From the NCBI GenBank assembly GCA_036346405.1, contig CM070561.1:26816215-26880214 (forward strand): a stretch of 64,000 bases of DNA, given 5' to 3'. Both the position numbers and the translations under genes were made by a program. The number at the start of each line of letters is the position of its first letter. Position 1 is the first letter of the stretch. Shown here in pieces: positions 11,800-24,600 of this stretch. The notes under the pieces were generated by a model. It made no database searches, was not told the DNA's origin, and saw only the letters and a program-made list of their open reading frames with translations. Source of the DNA: Phyllostachys edulis (taxonomy: Eukaryota; Streptophyta; Magnoliopsida; Poales; Poaceae).

Positions 11800-14700
11800 T
11801 TTACATTCGGACTCTAGGGTTTGCCACGCCCGCCACTCAAACAATTAAGTTTCTCAACTCCTCGCTCCCTCCTCCCCCGAGCCCGTCGCCGCCGTCCTTG
11901 ACACCGCCTCATCGAGCTCGGCGCGACTCCTCCCCCGATCCCGTCGACGCCGCCTCCTCCTCGGCCGTGGCGCCTCCCCGAGCCGCCGCCTCCTTCCTCA
12001 CCTAAGCCCGCGTGCCTCCCCTTCGACGCCGCCCATCGCTTCCTCAGATCGCTCCCCGCCGTCCTTCTCCTCGACGCCCAAAGGTAACCAATGCCGAAGT
12101 TGCCGACCCAGACGCCTTTCCCTAACTATTTCTATCAATAATCATCATGGTCCTCATGATAATTGTACTTGTTTTAGGAATTTGTATTTGTTCTAGTCGC
12201 TTATTCATATGGTATTTGTTTTCATTTGTTCACATGGTGTTCTATTTCTTGTGAAGATGCCTTCCGCTCATTCTTCGTCATCACCGCCTCATGTGTCTCG
12301 ATGATGCACCATCCTCTCGAATAATATCCAATCGCGTAGAAGAAGAGGAATATCGAAAAGGCCCGGGCCGATTTACCATCACGGTGGTCGATCGCCTAGG
12401 ACCCTATCAATCTCGCCGAAAGCGTCCGCGTGATTCTGGAGAATGGTCGAAATAGTTGCATGGGAACGGGTCAGCGTCACCTACGATTCGTGGAAGGTGG
12501 TGCCCGAACAACTGAAAACTGCTGTGCTGACGGATATTCTCAAATCGTTCGATATCCCGGTAGAACACCTGGACTCTGTGAAACGACACGCGTTGCTATA
12601 GGCGTGCAAAGCGTGGAAGAATTTTAAGAGCACGCTTGTCAAGAACTACGTGGAGAAGGATCTGAGGCCCTTCCACAAGTATCCATTCTTGGAAGAGTCC
12701 TGGGCCGAGTTTGTGGCGAAGAAGACGACAGATGAATTTAGGAGTGAAAGTGCGGCGCACACGGCCCTCTAGGCAAAAAAACAAGCACCCCTACAGACTC
12801 GGCACCACTGGGTATGTGGGTAAAGTCCCGATATGGAGGGATCAGGACCAGCAGGCAAGCTGTTCGAATGTCTCCCTGCCATTTCCCACGATCACTGATG
12901 TGCACTCCTGACAGTGGTTATTTGGGAGGTTACGTATTGGGCCTGCGGGGGAAGTCTACTTTCCAAACCCCGCAGACCAGGAAGTGTCCCAGTGCCTGGT
13001 AAGATATCGAACTACCTAGTTTGTAATTACTCCATAACTTCGTAGGAAGTGAAATGACATGTCGGGCTATTGCAGGTAACGCTGAGTGCACAATCTTCCC
13101 AAGGCTCATTCCAGGCAGACAGGGAGAAAGATATACTCTCCGCGGACCTAGGAAACAATGAGCATCCGAGTTGCACGAGAGGCGCTAGTGTTTATGTTAC
13201 ATGGGAGAAATGGTTCCAAGCGGACTCCGGATCGTACCGGAGTAGGAAGAGAGCCAAAGCCGAGCGCGATGCAAAGCTACGAGAGGAGATTCGTCAATCC
13301 TCAGAGATGAGCTCATCAATCCATCGAGAGATGAGATCACCGAATCCATCGAGGTGAGATCGAGCTGCCAAAGAACGGCAGATGGAGACCTTTGAGGAAA
13401 GGATTAGGGATTGCAACTCCCAAATCGGTTGGAAGCCCTCGCCTCTTGTGCTAGCCACCCCCAAACTTCGAGTAGTCAAGCGTCCAACCCTAACCCTACC
13501 CCAATAGGTGATGGCAGATTTCCCGTCGATGACATCCAGGTAATAATTATTATCTTTGGAATACTCGATCCATTGATAGGCCTGTTGGAGTAGCTAATTT
13601 TGTATCGTTATGTAGGTGGCTATGAAGTGCAAGCTCCAAGTGAGATATGCCTCTGTTGCCCTAGATGCTACTTGGGGCCAGGTGTATCCATCCGGTGCTG
13701 GGGCTTTGGTGCACGGTGCAACAATTACTCCTGGTTTCGCAAAAGTGAATGTGGACGGTGTTTGTGCCAATTTCGGGGCCGTCCCGCTGCATATTCCCCC
13801 AAACAACAAGGTCATGACTCTAGGGCAAGCCATTGGAACATTCATCCAGTGGCCCAAGGTGGACATCTGCTTGGAGCTACCTGCTCCGGTGTCAACTTCA
13901 TAGGAATATCCTGCATCTACACCTCGTGCTCAGTCGACTCTTGTGAAGTTAACCTATACAAAGCGAGGCAGCAAGGGCAAATCGAAGACGGTCGACTCCT
14001 GTCCTGATATCCGCTTCTTGCCGTTGGCCCGGAAATTCGTGCTAGGCGAGCCATTGGTCAAGAGGTTAGACAGCCCTACCCTAGGACCAACTTGCACGGC
14101 ATTGCATGCATGGTACATGGAACAGTCCAACAAGCCGACTGATCAGCGACGCTCGGGTGTCACCGTCAAGTTCAAGAAGGATCATTTTAACCACGAGCAT
14201 CAAGACTGTGTCTTCACGGTGACCTTCGATGACTTGTTCTGTCTCTTCAACCTCGACGTCTCACTCATACGATGCTGGACACTGTAAGTGTGTACAATCA
14301 CGGTCAATGTTCGTGTAATACCGATAAATGTTATATATAACTCATTGCTTTTGTATATAGATACATGATGTATGAAGTCAGAAGAAGGAAATCAATGGTA
14401 GGTTTCCTCGACCCACACGTGGTCTCCGAGCAAAGCATCAAGCCGAATGCAAGATTCATTGAGGAATACGTTATAGAGTTTTTTCGGGCTCGCCGCAACA
14501 CGGAATACATACTTTTGCCCTACATCCAGGAGTAAGTGTTGCACTACTGGCTATACTTGTTGATTTGTACTTTATAAGCAACACGAACTTAGGTTTAATG
14601 ACCATGCCGACATACCGTGTAGCTTCCATCGATTCTAATTGTAATTATACCAAAACGAAATGGGTAATATACCTAGATTCCCTAAAGAGGTCCAAACACA

Positions 14701-15262
14701 ACTTCACGCTTATCCGAATTTAATCAACAGTAAACACATTTCCTCCATACAAACTCTATTGTAGTCTTTCCTTCCTTTGCAATGGCTAAGGCTAACTTCT
14801 TGGAGTCACGAGGGTGTTCGACGTGTTAAATGCTACAGAGGAGGGTATTGCAGAGAAGGTTGTCAAAAGACGATCTAACTTTCTCGGACTCGCTAGCTAG
14901 TATACATTAATCCTATATAACACTTCGTAGTAATGCCTCTCGAACTAACCAATTCTATTTTTGTAGTGCCACCAAGAGTCAGTCGGGCATAACGCTCTGG
15001 GATACTATGTTTGCCACAACATGGAACTACTCATCGGTTCTGCGATCACCAATGATCCTCGTGTTTGTCAATCTTGCAACAATTATTTCATATATACTTA
15101 CCAATTTATATAAGCATGAATTTAATCTTCCTATCGACAGGTTGCGACCATCGCTGAAACTGCGTTGGAACAGAGCGAGCTCATAAAAGTTCGATCATAC
15201 CTTGCGTCATTTCTGAACAGACAGGTCATAAATCCAGATGGGAGTTTCCACAGTGTAGATTG
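11800..15262 (+). pseudogene. CACTA gene 2: Ptta/En/Spm (Transposase_24) plus Ulp1-like domain, degraded
   Basis: A GC-rich leader (11800-12083) ends in a plausible donor CAAAG^GTAACC. A 173-bp intron follows, with acceptor GTGAAG just before the ATG at 12257 (MPSAHSSSSPPH, then TGA). Downstream frames give the plant En/Spm signature: KAWKNFKSTLVKNYVEKDL, a W-x-x-F-V segment and a LQTRHHWVCG-type segment. Next come a coiled basic stretch (13070-13360) and a domain with QVYPSGAGALVHGATI...FIQWPK (13616-13903). The C-terminal third resembles Ulp1 (C48) SUMO proteases: VGFLDPHVVSEQ, an eroded His-Trp region, and SVGHNALGYYVCHNM, where Leu sits at the usual catalytic Cys. Stops and frameshifts are frequent. 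Its role in transposition is unproven. Confidence 0.75.
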
Positions 15263-15435
15263 AACTTGATTGTGATAGATTGAACTTAATGGTACATGTG
15301 TGTAAATTAATGTACATTAATGGTTAATTTTAGTTAATTGATTTGTGAATTGGGTGTGCTTGTTTCTGAAATGAATGCAATTTTGATGTGCTTCTGAAAT
15401 GAATGCGAATTGGATGTGCTTGTTTCAGAGGGCAT

Positions 15436-15459
15436 GTCTAGCATTTCCTGAGGCTAGCC
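15436..15459 (+). other. 3' hairpin after CACTA gene 2
   Basis: GTCTAGC / GCTAGCC stem around loop ATTTCCTGAG. Five core base pairs (15438-15442 with 15453-15457) are intact, the next pair is a T/C mismatch, and an outer G-C pair remains. It is the homologue of the hairpins at 11527 and 62302, and is again preceded by TGCTTGTTTCAGAGGGCATG. Confidence 0.65.
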
Positions 15460-15489
15460 AATAAACAGAAATAGATTTAGCAATGCAAA

Positions 15490-15604
15490 AGACTACCACA
15501 GACGGTTTGTAGATGAAACCATCTGTGATACTCGACTACCACAGACGGTCTGTAGATGAAACCGTCTGTGATAGTAGAAAATCACGGATGGTCTGTGGAT
15601 GAAA
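15490..15604. repeat. Truncated right subterminal array
   Basis: Three units (CCACAGACGGTYTGTAGATGAAACC(A/G)TCTGTGATA type) precede the deletion junction at 15605-15609. No terminal inverted repeat follows. Confidence 0.88.
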
Positions 15605-16790
15605 CCATCAATGGAGGACAAAGACTCAATACATGAGCACGAAATCAAATCCAACTCTCTAGAACCCTAACCTCCACTAATCCTCTCCCTAAGCACAAAA
15701 GCAAAACTAGGGTTTACAATACAATGAAAGGGTTGAGAGGTGCTGGTCAGCACCCTCTCCTATTTATAGTGGAGGCTTAGACCTTCTAGAAGAGTAACCC
15801 TAATGGGCTCCCGTTAAGGCCCAAAACAAACGGGTCACATATGCACGCATTTTAAAGCGCCGTCTTCAATTCTCTTGACCTAATCCACTTCTTGATGCAC
15901 CGTCTTGCGCCGCGGGTTGGCATTAGGTCACCAAGGCAGTATTTGGTAAAATTACCAAAATACCCCTTCTCGATCTTTTTGCAAAGACCGAGTCCCATCT
16001 TCGTGAAGCACCTCCATACTTCGCCACGTGTAGGTTGATCCAGCGACTCTCTTCATGTCGACAAGTCTCTCCCATCCGGCTCCCACCGAAACCACCATGG
16101 CACTTGCAGACGACCCGCGCCGCTTGATCGAACTGTCGCCTTAGAATCGCCTGTTCGGTAACCTTTGTCCCTCTTGCGCAATGCTTGACTCCATTGACCT
16201 CACCCGGCATCCCCGATCGTTTTGGATCTCAGCTCTCCAAGCTTAGTCCCGATCATCCTCGCCGTTGACCGTCATTGACCTCCAAGCAACCTGCACATCA
16301 ATAGACAAAGAAATCGAATCCGGGAACAAGTTCTTCACAACTTGACCCACGTTAGTCAAAACATGCATCATGCAACACATATGCTATGAAACCCATGAAC
16401 TTGACCTAACCCAACGACAAAACTCCAAGTTATCTGAAACTTAGAACCAAAACCGGTACAACCGCCAAGTTAACTCTGGTACAACCGCATCATGGTCGTC
16501 GCATCATATATATACCGCGGTCGCATTCGCTCATCAAGGAAATCCAAAACTTCCCAAAACATCTTCTCTCGAAAAACCATACCGCACAAATGCGGTCATT
16601 CATGATCTTGGTACTACCGCAACCAAGGCACGGTATTACAAGATCATGGTCGTTCCCGCGACTTACACGCCGCAGATGCGACCGATTGTCTTCACACTTC
16701 TTCAAAATGTCAAGCTTCGACAAACCGAGAACGACATTGCCAATTGTAACATCATCCTAAGATCTCGGGCATATCCCCATGATATCCACA
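15605..16790 (-). repeat. Truncated 3' LTR of the copia element
   Basis: Near-identical to 37729-38903, so it lacks the segment equivalent to 36994-37728. Its right end GATATCCACA (on the plus strand) is followed by ATCTCCCCTT, the complement of the polypurine tract AAGGGGAGAT. This defines the LTR start as TGTGGATATC on the minus strand. Confidence 0.92.
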
Positions 16791-18564
16791 ATCTCCCCTT
16801 GATGAACACATTGGCAATTTTCCACAAATGCAAATTTTGAGGTTTGAAAAGTAAAAACTTCTACGTTTTTATTCAAAGGCACAACTTGGTCCAAATGCAA
16901 GAAAAAGCAAAGGAAATGACCAAGTTGGCTTCAGAATAGTATAAGCAAGTGAGATACGGCAAAAGAAAGCAAGAAAACTTCATTTTCCAGAAACGGGTCA
17001 AAATCTCACTTAAGGTCCATATGAAAGAACAATTGTTCGATATGACCTTTGATCATTGTGAGGTTCAAGAATTGCAATTCAAGTTCAGAAGTAGCAATAA
17101 AACCATAAGAATACAAATAAGAAACTCCCCCTCACTATGATCCTCAACTTTTCAATTTTTCTCCAAGTAGCTCCCCCTTTTTCATAACTCCCCTTTTTCA
17201 AACATCTTCTCCCCTTTACACATTTTTGACAAATCTTCTCCCCCTTTGACAATGGAGTCATCAAGGAATCACGCCTTCCTCTCGTCCAGAGATGACAAAT
17301 GCAGAATGAGGAAAAAGCATAAGATGGAGCATGCATGAAATGCAATGGAGTGGCTTCAAATTTTTTTTTTGTATTTTTCAACTTTTGAATACAAGAAGCT
17401 TTGGAGATTACCCAAAAGAACAAGTTAGCATTTCTAAAGTTGCACAAACAACATATCAAGCCTAACAGTGCTAGCAAGATCATGATAAGACATATATAAC
17501 AAAGCTAAGCAAGAAGGCTCAATATAAAGCAATGAGTTTTAGCATTTTAAGCAAAGCTTCAAATCTAGCAAGTTCATCAACAGGGATCCTAAAATAATAC
17601 TGGCCATGTCAAAATGTCAATGTGAGATCAAAAAGCTAACAATGACCACATTAAGAGACAAACAGGTCTTGAATTGAATCATTTTGCTCAATTTTCTCAA
17701 ACGCCTATTTTTCAACAGTTTTTCATTTGCAATGAATATTGAAGTTGACTAATGGTCTAACTTAGTGACAAGATCCTAGACTAGGAGCCATCCACAAACT
17801 CATCCTAAGCTTCGACCAAAAGTTGATTAAAGGTATATCTTAGTGAAGAAGATCCTGGACTAGGAGCCATCCACAAACTCTTCCTAAGCTTCTACCAGGG
17901 CGACAAATCTTAAGGTTCATGTCAGTTGTGACAAGCAGTCCCCATGAGATCGTCTGGATCATCAAACTATCTCCAAGTTCATGTCTTTGACATGCAGTCT
18001 CGTAAGAGTAGTTTGGCACAATTTAAGCATAAGACAATCTTGGAAGTTGATTTTTCATTTTCCACAAGAGCAGATTTAGATTCTCAAGAACACAAAAAGC
18101 TCAAGTAATGATCAAAGCTAGATTCAAGAGCTAACAAAGCAATTTTGACAGGGCCAATGTCATAAAAGGAGCACTAATTAAGAATCGCTAAACAATTCAC
18201 AAATTGCTAGTTTCTTAGTTCAAGTTGTTTTTCAAGTTCTAGCTCATACAGCAAAGACTTAGCTACACATGTGAAAGCATGATAATTCTAGCAAGTCAAA
18301 GACCTAGACATGGCATTGAGCAAGAATTGAAACACTAAAGCTCCAAAGGGTAATAAGCAAAGCTTCATCAATTTTAAAAGATAAGCAGAAAAGCTTATAT
18401 TACAATGCATCTTTTTGGATTTTTCATATGAATGCAATATAATACAATGAGATGCAAGAAAAACTCAAAAAGCCTAAAAGACCAAAAAGATCAACAAGTT
18501 CAAAAAGAAAATGAAGAAAAGATCAAATGAATCAAGGAAAGATCAGAAAAGATCCAACTCCCCC
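16791..18564 (-). other. Copia 3' noncoding region with repeated polypurine tracts
   Basis: About 1.8 kb of AT-rich sequence lies between the RNase H stop and the 3' LTR. On the minus strand it holds several purine runs of the AAAGGGGGAG type (near 16793, 17112, 17170, 17190, 17210, 17240 and 18560). Repeated polypurine tracts are a known trait of SIRE-like copia elements. The one longish ORF (17085-17483, minus) crosses these runs and has no recognisable domain. I see no envelope-like gene. Confidence 0.7.
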
Positions 18565-19202
18565 TCAAACCAACCCATAGGGATAAATTACCCCTAACTC
18601 ACTCCTCAAGGTGGCAAACCTTGTTGGGTCTAAAGGCTTGGTGAGGATATCGGCTAACTGAGCCTCGGACTCCACAAAATGCAGGACAATATCACCCTTC
18701 TCAACGTGGTCTCTAAGGAAGTGATAGCGAATGTCTATGTGTTTGGTCCTAGAATATTGCACTGGGTTCTTAGCAATGTTTATAGCAGAAGTGTTGTCAC
18801 AGAAGAGAGAACACTAGCAAAAGTTAACCCAAAATCCTTAAGTGTGGAGACCATCCACAAAATCTAACTACAAAGAACTAGCGTGACTATATATTCACTT
18901 CAAGAAGGATTGTGCAATGTAAGACCGCTTCCTAGATGACCAAGAGACAAGAGAAGTGCCTAAGAAATGACATGTGCCGAAGTGCTCTTCCTATCTAGCC
19001 TCTGACCATAAAATCGAATCAAAACCCCGAATGGACAAATAAGAAGAACAAGAATACCAAATGCCATCTTCAAGGGTAGAGTGTAAATACCGAAAATGCG
19101 CTTAACGGCTTGGCGATGTGAAGTCCTCGGTGGCGCTGAAACCTCAGCAGAGGCGCATGAAGTGGATGTCCGGTCTTGAGGTCGCCAGTCTGAAGGAGCC
19201 AA
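18565..19202 (-). pseudogene. Copia RNase H, degraded
   Basis: Fragments match the copia RNase H end: RLDRKSTSAHVIS, then after a gap SRTKHIDIRYHFLRDHVEKG and ADILTKPLDPTRF, ending in a stop at 18565. The TKHIDIRYHFLRD and ADILTKPL strings are hallmarks of plant copia elements. The middle is deleted or frameshifted, removing part of the catalytic core. Confidence 0.85.
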
Positions 19203-20160
19203 TCATCTGCGGTACTCGCGTTGATCCACGACTTCTCCTTCCTCATCTGGATCCAAAGCAGTCGAAGTCGCCATGGCAGTGGCGATCGGCTTGTAGTCAC
19301 CCATATCAAAACGCTTGAGCAAATCCTTGGTGTACTTCGTTTGATGGATGAAGATCCCTTCCTTGCATTGCTTGATTTGTAGCCCCAGAAAGTAATTGAG
19401 TTCTCCCATCATACTCATCTCAAATTCCCTAGACATGGTCTCAGAAAAACTAGAAACAAGAGCATTAGAGGAACCACCAAAGATAATATCATCAACATAA
19501 ATCTGAACAAGCAGGAAGTCATTGCCATGCCTAAGAATGAAAAGAGTCTTATCTACTTTTTCCATTTCAAAATCATTCTTAAGCAAGAAGGTCTTAAGTC
19601 TATCATACCAGGCTCTAGGGGCTTGCTTAAGACCATACAAGGCTTTGGATAACTTGTAAACACGATCAGGGTACTTGGGATTCTCAAAGCCAGGGGGTTG
19701 CCTAACATACACTTCCTCCTCTATAAAACCATTCAGAAAGGCACTCTTAACATCCATTTGATGCAACCTAAAACCTTTAGATGCAACAAATGCAAGCGAA
19801 TCTTGAATAGCTTCTAGTCTAGCAACAGAGCGAAGGTCTCATCAAAATCTAACCCTCAACTTTGGCTAAAACCCCGAGCTACCAACCTAGCCTTGTTTCT
19901 AACCACAGAACCATCCTCATTTTGTTTATTTTTGAACACCCAACGTGTTCCTATAACATTATGACCACTAGGAGGTTCTACAAGGTTCCAAACTTTATTT
20001 CTTTCAAAATTCTCTAACTCCTCATGCATGGCATTGATAAAGCATGTGATATATCTTTGGGTTCAAAAGAAGCTACAAATGCAGAGTGAGAGAAAAGACT
20101 CGGATCATGATACCTGGAGCGAGTGACTCGCTCATGGAGATTACCAATCATCTGATCCGG
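19203..20160 (-). pseudogene. Copia reverse transcriptase, partly open
   Basis: A 187-residue open stretch (19203-19766) begins HQMDVKSAFLNGFIEEEVYV and holds LSKALYGLKQAPRAWYDRL and the catalytic QIYVDDIIFG (YVDD), then LNYFLGLQIKQ. The upstream part (19767-20160) has the N-terminal palm sequence with frameshifts, including NVIGTRWVFKNKQ in reverse translation. It would copy the element RNA into DNA in cytoplasmic particles. Its frame is not continuous with integrase or RNase H. Confidence 0.9.
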
Positions 20161-20392
20161 AGGGTGTTGCTTCTGAATGTGCAAAGGAGCGCCTGGGGGA
20201 GATAGCGTCTCCTCAACCTCTGCAGGTACTACTGACGATGAAGATTTAGCAGGAGCCTCAATTGGAGGTGAAACAGTCGTCGCGGGTTCAGGAGTTTGGG
20301 CAGCTTGGACAGGAACATCAGCAACAGGTGGAGGAGCAGTATCAAGTTCATCCTCATCTTCTTCAACAAAAATGCTCTCTCACACCAGTAAG

Positions 20393-21601
20393 TCACGAAA
20401 CATCGGATCTAGCTCTGAGGCTAGTCTCATCAAAAGTGACATTGCATGTCTCCTGGACAATGTTAGTTTCAACATTAAAAACCCGAAAACCACTCGAATG
20501 AGCAGGATAACCCAGAAATAAACCATCACAAGTTCTTGATTCAAATTTATCTAGGTTCCCTGTCTTGAGAATAAAACACTTCGATCCAAAGACTCGAAAG
20601 TGAGAGACAGAGGGTTTTCTACCAAAACGAAGCTCACAAGAAGTCTTGCCCAAAGACGGTCTCAAAAAGACACGGTTTGAAATATGGCAAGCTGTAGCAA
20701 TAGCTTCGGCCCAAAATCTCCTCGGTGTGCTATACTCATCTAGCATTGTCCTAGCCATCTCGACTAGAGTCCTGTTCTTCCTTTCCACAACGCCATTTTG
20801 TTGAGGGACGTGTGGAGAAGAGAACGATGCTCAATACCAAGCTCGGCACAAAAAGGCGTTCTTGAACTCGTGCCATTATCATCATGGATCGCTCTCAAGG
20901 CACCGGAAGTTCGAAGCCAAACGAAGAACAAGGTCATGATAATGATCAAAAGCCTCATCCTTCAAGCAAGAAAGAACACCCAAGAATATCTCGAAAAATC
21001 ATCGACTATGACAAGAATGTACCAATTGCCACCGATGGATCAACCCTAGCAGACCAACAAGATCCACATGAAGCAACCGTCGGTCCGTCACCATAACCAT
21101 AGTCAATGACGGATGTGAGGCGGCAACTTGTTTGCCATGCCTACTGAGCGCACATACAAAGATCCTTGATGACTTTGAGTTTAGGCAAACCTCTCATGAG
21201 ATCAAGGCCGCTAACTCGTGTCGATGATCAAAACCAATGTGCCCCAACCGTCGGTGCCAAAGCCAGACATTAGAAGAAGAAGTAATTAAGCACTTAAGGG
21301 ATCCAAGAAGAGACTTCGGAAAAATCAGCTCCAAAAATTCTACCAACTCTAGAAATCCCAAAAACGAGCTCACCAAAAGAATCAAGCACACGACAGGCAT
21401 TCTTCTTAAAACGAGTCTCATAGCCATCATCGAGAAGTCAGGAGACGAAAGGAGATTGTACCTTAGCTTAGACACAAGCGCGACGTCCTTGAGAATGAAC
21501 TTGTCGTTCACCCTAATCATTCCAGTTCCTTCAATGCGCCCTTGTGTATCATCTCCAAAGGTGATGAAGTCATCACCGGTTGATCGCGTGAAGGAGGTGA
21601 A
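20393..21601 (-). pseudogene. Copia GAG-pre-integrase and integrase, degraded
   Basis: From right to left: the end of the protease region (FTSFTRSTGDDFITFG, DVALVSKLRYNLLS), the pre-integrase zinc region (VWLWHRRLGHIGFDH), an eroded core (21190-20790), then ERKNRTLVEMARTMLDEYST and FWAEAIATACHISNR. The HFRVFGSKCFILKTGNLDKF segment follows. The stretch carrying the DNGTEF and PQQNGVVERK motifs is frameshifted. It meets the gypsy insertion at 21601. Confidence 0.85.
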
Positions 21602-24600
21602 TGTGACAACCCACCCCGTGATGTACCGCAAGAGGTCCGGGAGGACCGTTTTTTTTTTGCGCTGCGAAGTCACCACGGAAAGAAGTAGTAGCACCGCATG
21701 GAGCTTTACCGAGGAGGTCTGCCAGGACCTCCCAAGAGGTCTTGAGGACCTCCTGGAAGACGTGGCCGCCACCCGCTCGGTAGCATCTCCAGGCACATCA
21801 CTAAGAGAGGTCCGGCAGGACCTCACAGGCTAAGTCCCGTAGGACCTCCTGGTGGTCCTGCCCCTGTGCATCTGAGCTAGTCCAAGGACAACAGAGCTAG
21901 CTCGCACAAGAACACAAGCCAATACCACAACCACGAGGTCAAACAAAGATGAAGCAGACAAATTAAACTTTATATAACAGGACCTTAAGGTCAAGCTTGT
22001 AAACAAGAGGTCTGCCACAGGGGCTTACAAAACCAACGAGGACTTACAACTGGCAACAAGGAGCTCTAGGGCTCGAACACCAAAACACGCAAAAGCCATC
22101 CAACAAGCACCACAGCCGCTCGGGTGGAGGACGCCCTAGGTAGTTTAGTCGTCAAGAACTCCTCCTCGAAGAGGTCTGCAGACCGCCTCGCACTTGGTCA
22201 TCTTCATAATCTGCTTTGACACAGGGGCTTAAGCCATGAGTACTTGGAATGTACTCAAGAAGTCACAGAGAGCAAAGATGCAATAATATTCATGCAAGGA
22301 CTTACCAATGGAGAGCTGTATGGTTAGTTTGCACAAAGCCAAGTTTGACAATAATAGCAATAATAGATTGAAAAGCAGCAAGGTAAAACCATAATACATA
22401 ATACTTTTGATGTTTAAAAAGGCGGAGTGAGCACCAACTCACAGCCACAACCAAAAATGGGGAGGTCTGGTCACACCAGTGGCCAGGTCCTCACCCAAAA
22501 CCCACTCCAGAGCACCCACTCCAGAGGTCCAAACCAACCTCTGGACCACTACCCGAGCCAACCTTGACCCCTCTGGAGCCGGCCAAGGTCTCTTCGAGGC
22601 AAAGCCAAGGCATCTCGCGGAAGTGTCCAGTGGCACAAACTTTTGAAACATCTACCCCTTGCACCATTTCATTGAGCATGTCCATGACCAAGGACTTGGC
22701 TATTGAATAGATCTTTCACTCTGCAGAGGTGTACAACTTTACCCACAATCCACTATCTCTAGCGGATGGGTTCCGGTCACCCTTGCTCACTTCCTAAGGT
22801 GAGCAGCCTAGAGAGCGCTGCAAGGCCTTTACAAAGCATTGAACTGACTAGGGCTACCCGCTAAGGTTTATAAATCCCTCCAAAGGTCTAGAAATCCACG
22901 GGGTTATGGGGTGCCCTCTTGCGCCAACGAATCACACGCCAACCACAACAGCCCCAAGCCATCTCATTGCTAATTATTCAGCCTGCACTATTCCCATAAA
23001 ATGATCTTGTGGTTGCAATTGCTTGGCCCGATTAAGCGAGACACAAAGTGAAGTCCTTAATTGTGCTAAGGCAAGACTTCCACAAACCCAAAAGGCAAAG
23101 CACCCACTACTCACTCCCCGCCTTCTTGCCTCAGCAAAACAATTTGTATTAGCCCATGCCAAAAGACCACCCAGTCCTGACCCATAAATTTTTAACCAAG
23201 TGGTCTCACACCATAGTCAACACAGCTTAGGCATCCTGCCATAGCTGCTCAACAGTGGCACCAACCACACATTCCATAACTTATTAGTCAAGATTATTAG
23301 AGATGAAGCATGATACGTTCGAACCACGTTTTCTAAACAAGGCTATATAAGACCTACGGCCCCCATGTTGGCAAATAACAAAGAACACCAACTAAATATC
23401 CACCCTAAGGCTCACAAGGTGAACATGACAACATGATGGAGACAAGGTACAAAGGACGCATAACAGCAAGTAGGCAAGTAACTACAGCCCAAACCATTTT
23501 CTTATAAACATAGCCATGTATGATAAAGTAAAACCGAAATACATTTGTGAAACTAGGTTCAAAATGATCAAAGGGAGGTCTGTGGCTTGCCTTGGTCAAG
23601 CAGTGGAGAGCCTTCTGCAGCAAGAGCTGGGTCCAAGATCTCCTCGAACTCGTGATCTACACGTTCGCAAGAAAACCAAATAAGCAAAACCACACTAAGC
23701 CAGAGAACCTCAAAAGAACCAAAAAGGAACTCAAACCAACTCAGCCAAAAAGGAAACCAAGAGGCTTAACACGGCCTCAAAGAGCTCCTAGGGAAGGTCT
23801 TGCGCAAGGAAGAACCAAGCAGATGAGGCAGGGAAGGAAGAAATGAGCAACAGGTTACAAAGGCTTGCCCGCCCAGGCTTTATATAGCCGGAGTTGGTAG
23901 TGTGCACCACAAGGAAAACTCAGTGACGTGTAGGCAATCGGGACAACTAGGGCAGGGCTTGCCCTAAAAGAATTGAAATAAAGTACCTCAGATGTGACTG
24001 CATTTAATGTGACCCGACACCTATTAAATGCGCACAGAGTTCTGAGGCAAGAGCAATAATTACAAGGTGAAGAGGGCAAGTGGGGATATCAAAAGGGTGC
24101 ACCACCAGTCAAAGAGGTGGCCCCACCGCAAGGGTCATCCCCGCCAAAGACCACTGTGAGGTCGTAGGCAAGAGGTCCAAGACACTCAGAGGGGGAGGTC
24201 CTGGATAGGAGGTCCAAGGACTCAAGAGGAGGTTCTAGACTAGAGGTCCTCAAAGCTCACAACGAGGAGGTCCTGACGCTCAGACCTGCACAAGGGAGGT
24301 CTAAGGGTCAAGATTTCGAGGGGAGGACCTCAACGGTCCAGATCAAAGGGTGCAGGGGGGGTCTTGACGAGTAGATCTCCAAAATGGGGAGATCTACGGT
24401 CAAGATCTCAAAGGGGAGGACCTCAACGGTCCAGATCAGATGGTGCAGGGGAGGTCCTGACCAACAGGAATGTTCAAGGTTAGGAGGGTGGTCTTTACAA
24501 AAGACCAGCAAGGATCAAGGAGGTGGTCTTTGCAAAACAACCAGGAAGAGGTCCTGGAAACAAAGGAAAACGCGCATCAAAGCGGAACCGTGGAATCGGG

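Larger units (their letters stand above)
7406..15609 (+). mobile_element. Two-gene CACTA transposon, right end lost
   Basis: The left terminus CACTACTACAAAAATGC is followed by a subterminal repeat array. The order is then TNP2-type gene, internal array, second gene and the start of the right array, all plus strand. The sequence then switches within CCATC to the truncated LTR of the copia element at 15605, so the right terminal repeat and second target duplication are missing. The 3 bp before the left end are GCG. It lies inside the copia LTR remnant of 2495-7405. Both genes are broken, so the element is immobile. Confidence 0.9.

Noticed and set aside
17085..17483. Possible envelope-like gene in the copia 3' region (132-residue minus ORF)
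   Set aside because: It spans repeated polypurine tracts, has no domain or clear signal/transmembrane layout, and reads as translated noncoding sequence.
21237..21833. 198-residue plus-strand ORF crossing 21602
   Set aside because: It spans the junction between copia internal sequence and the gypsy LTR, so it cannot be one real gene.
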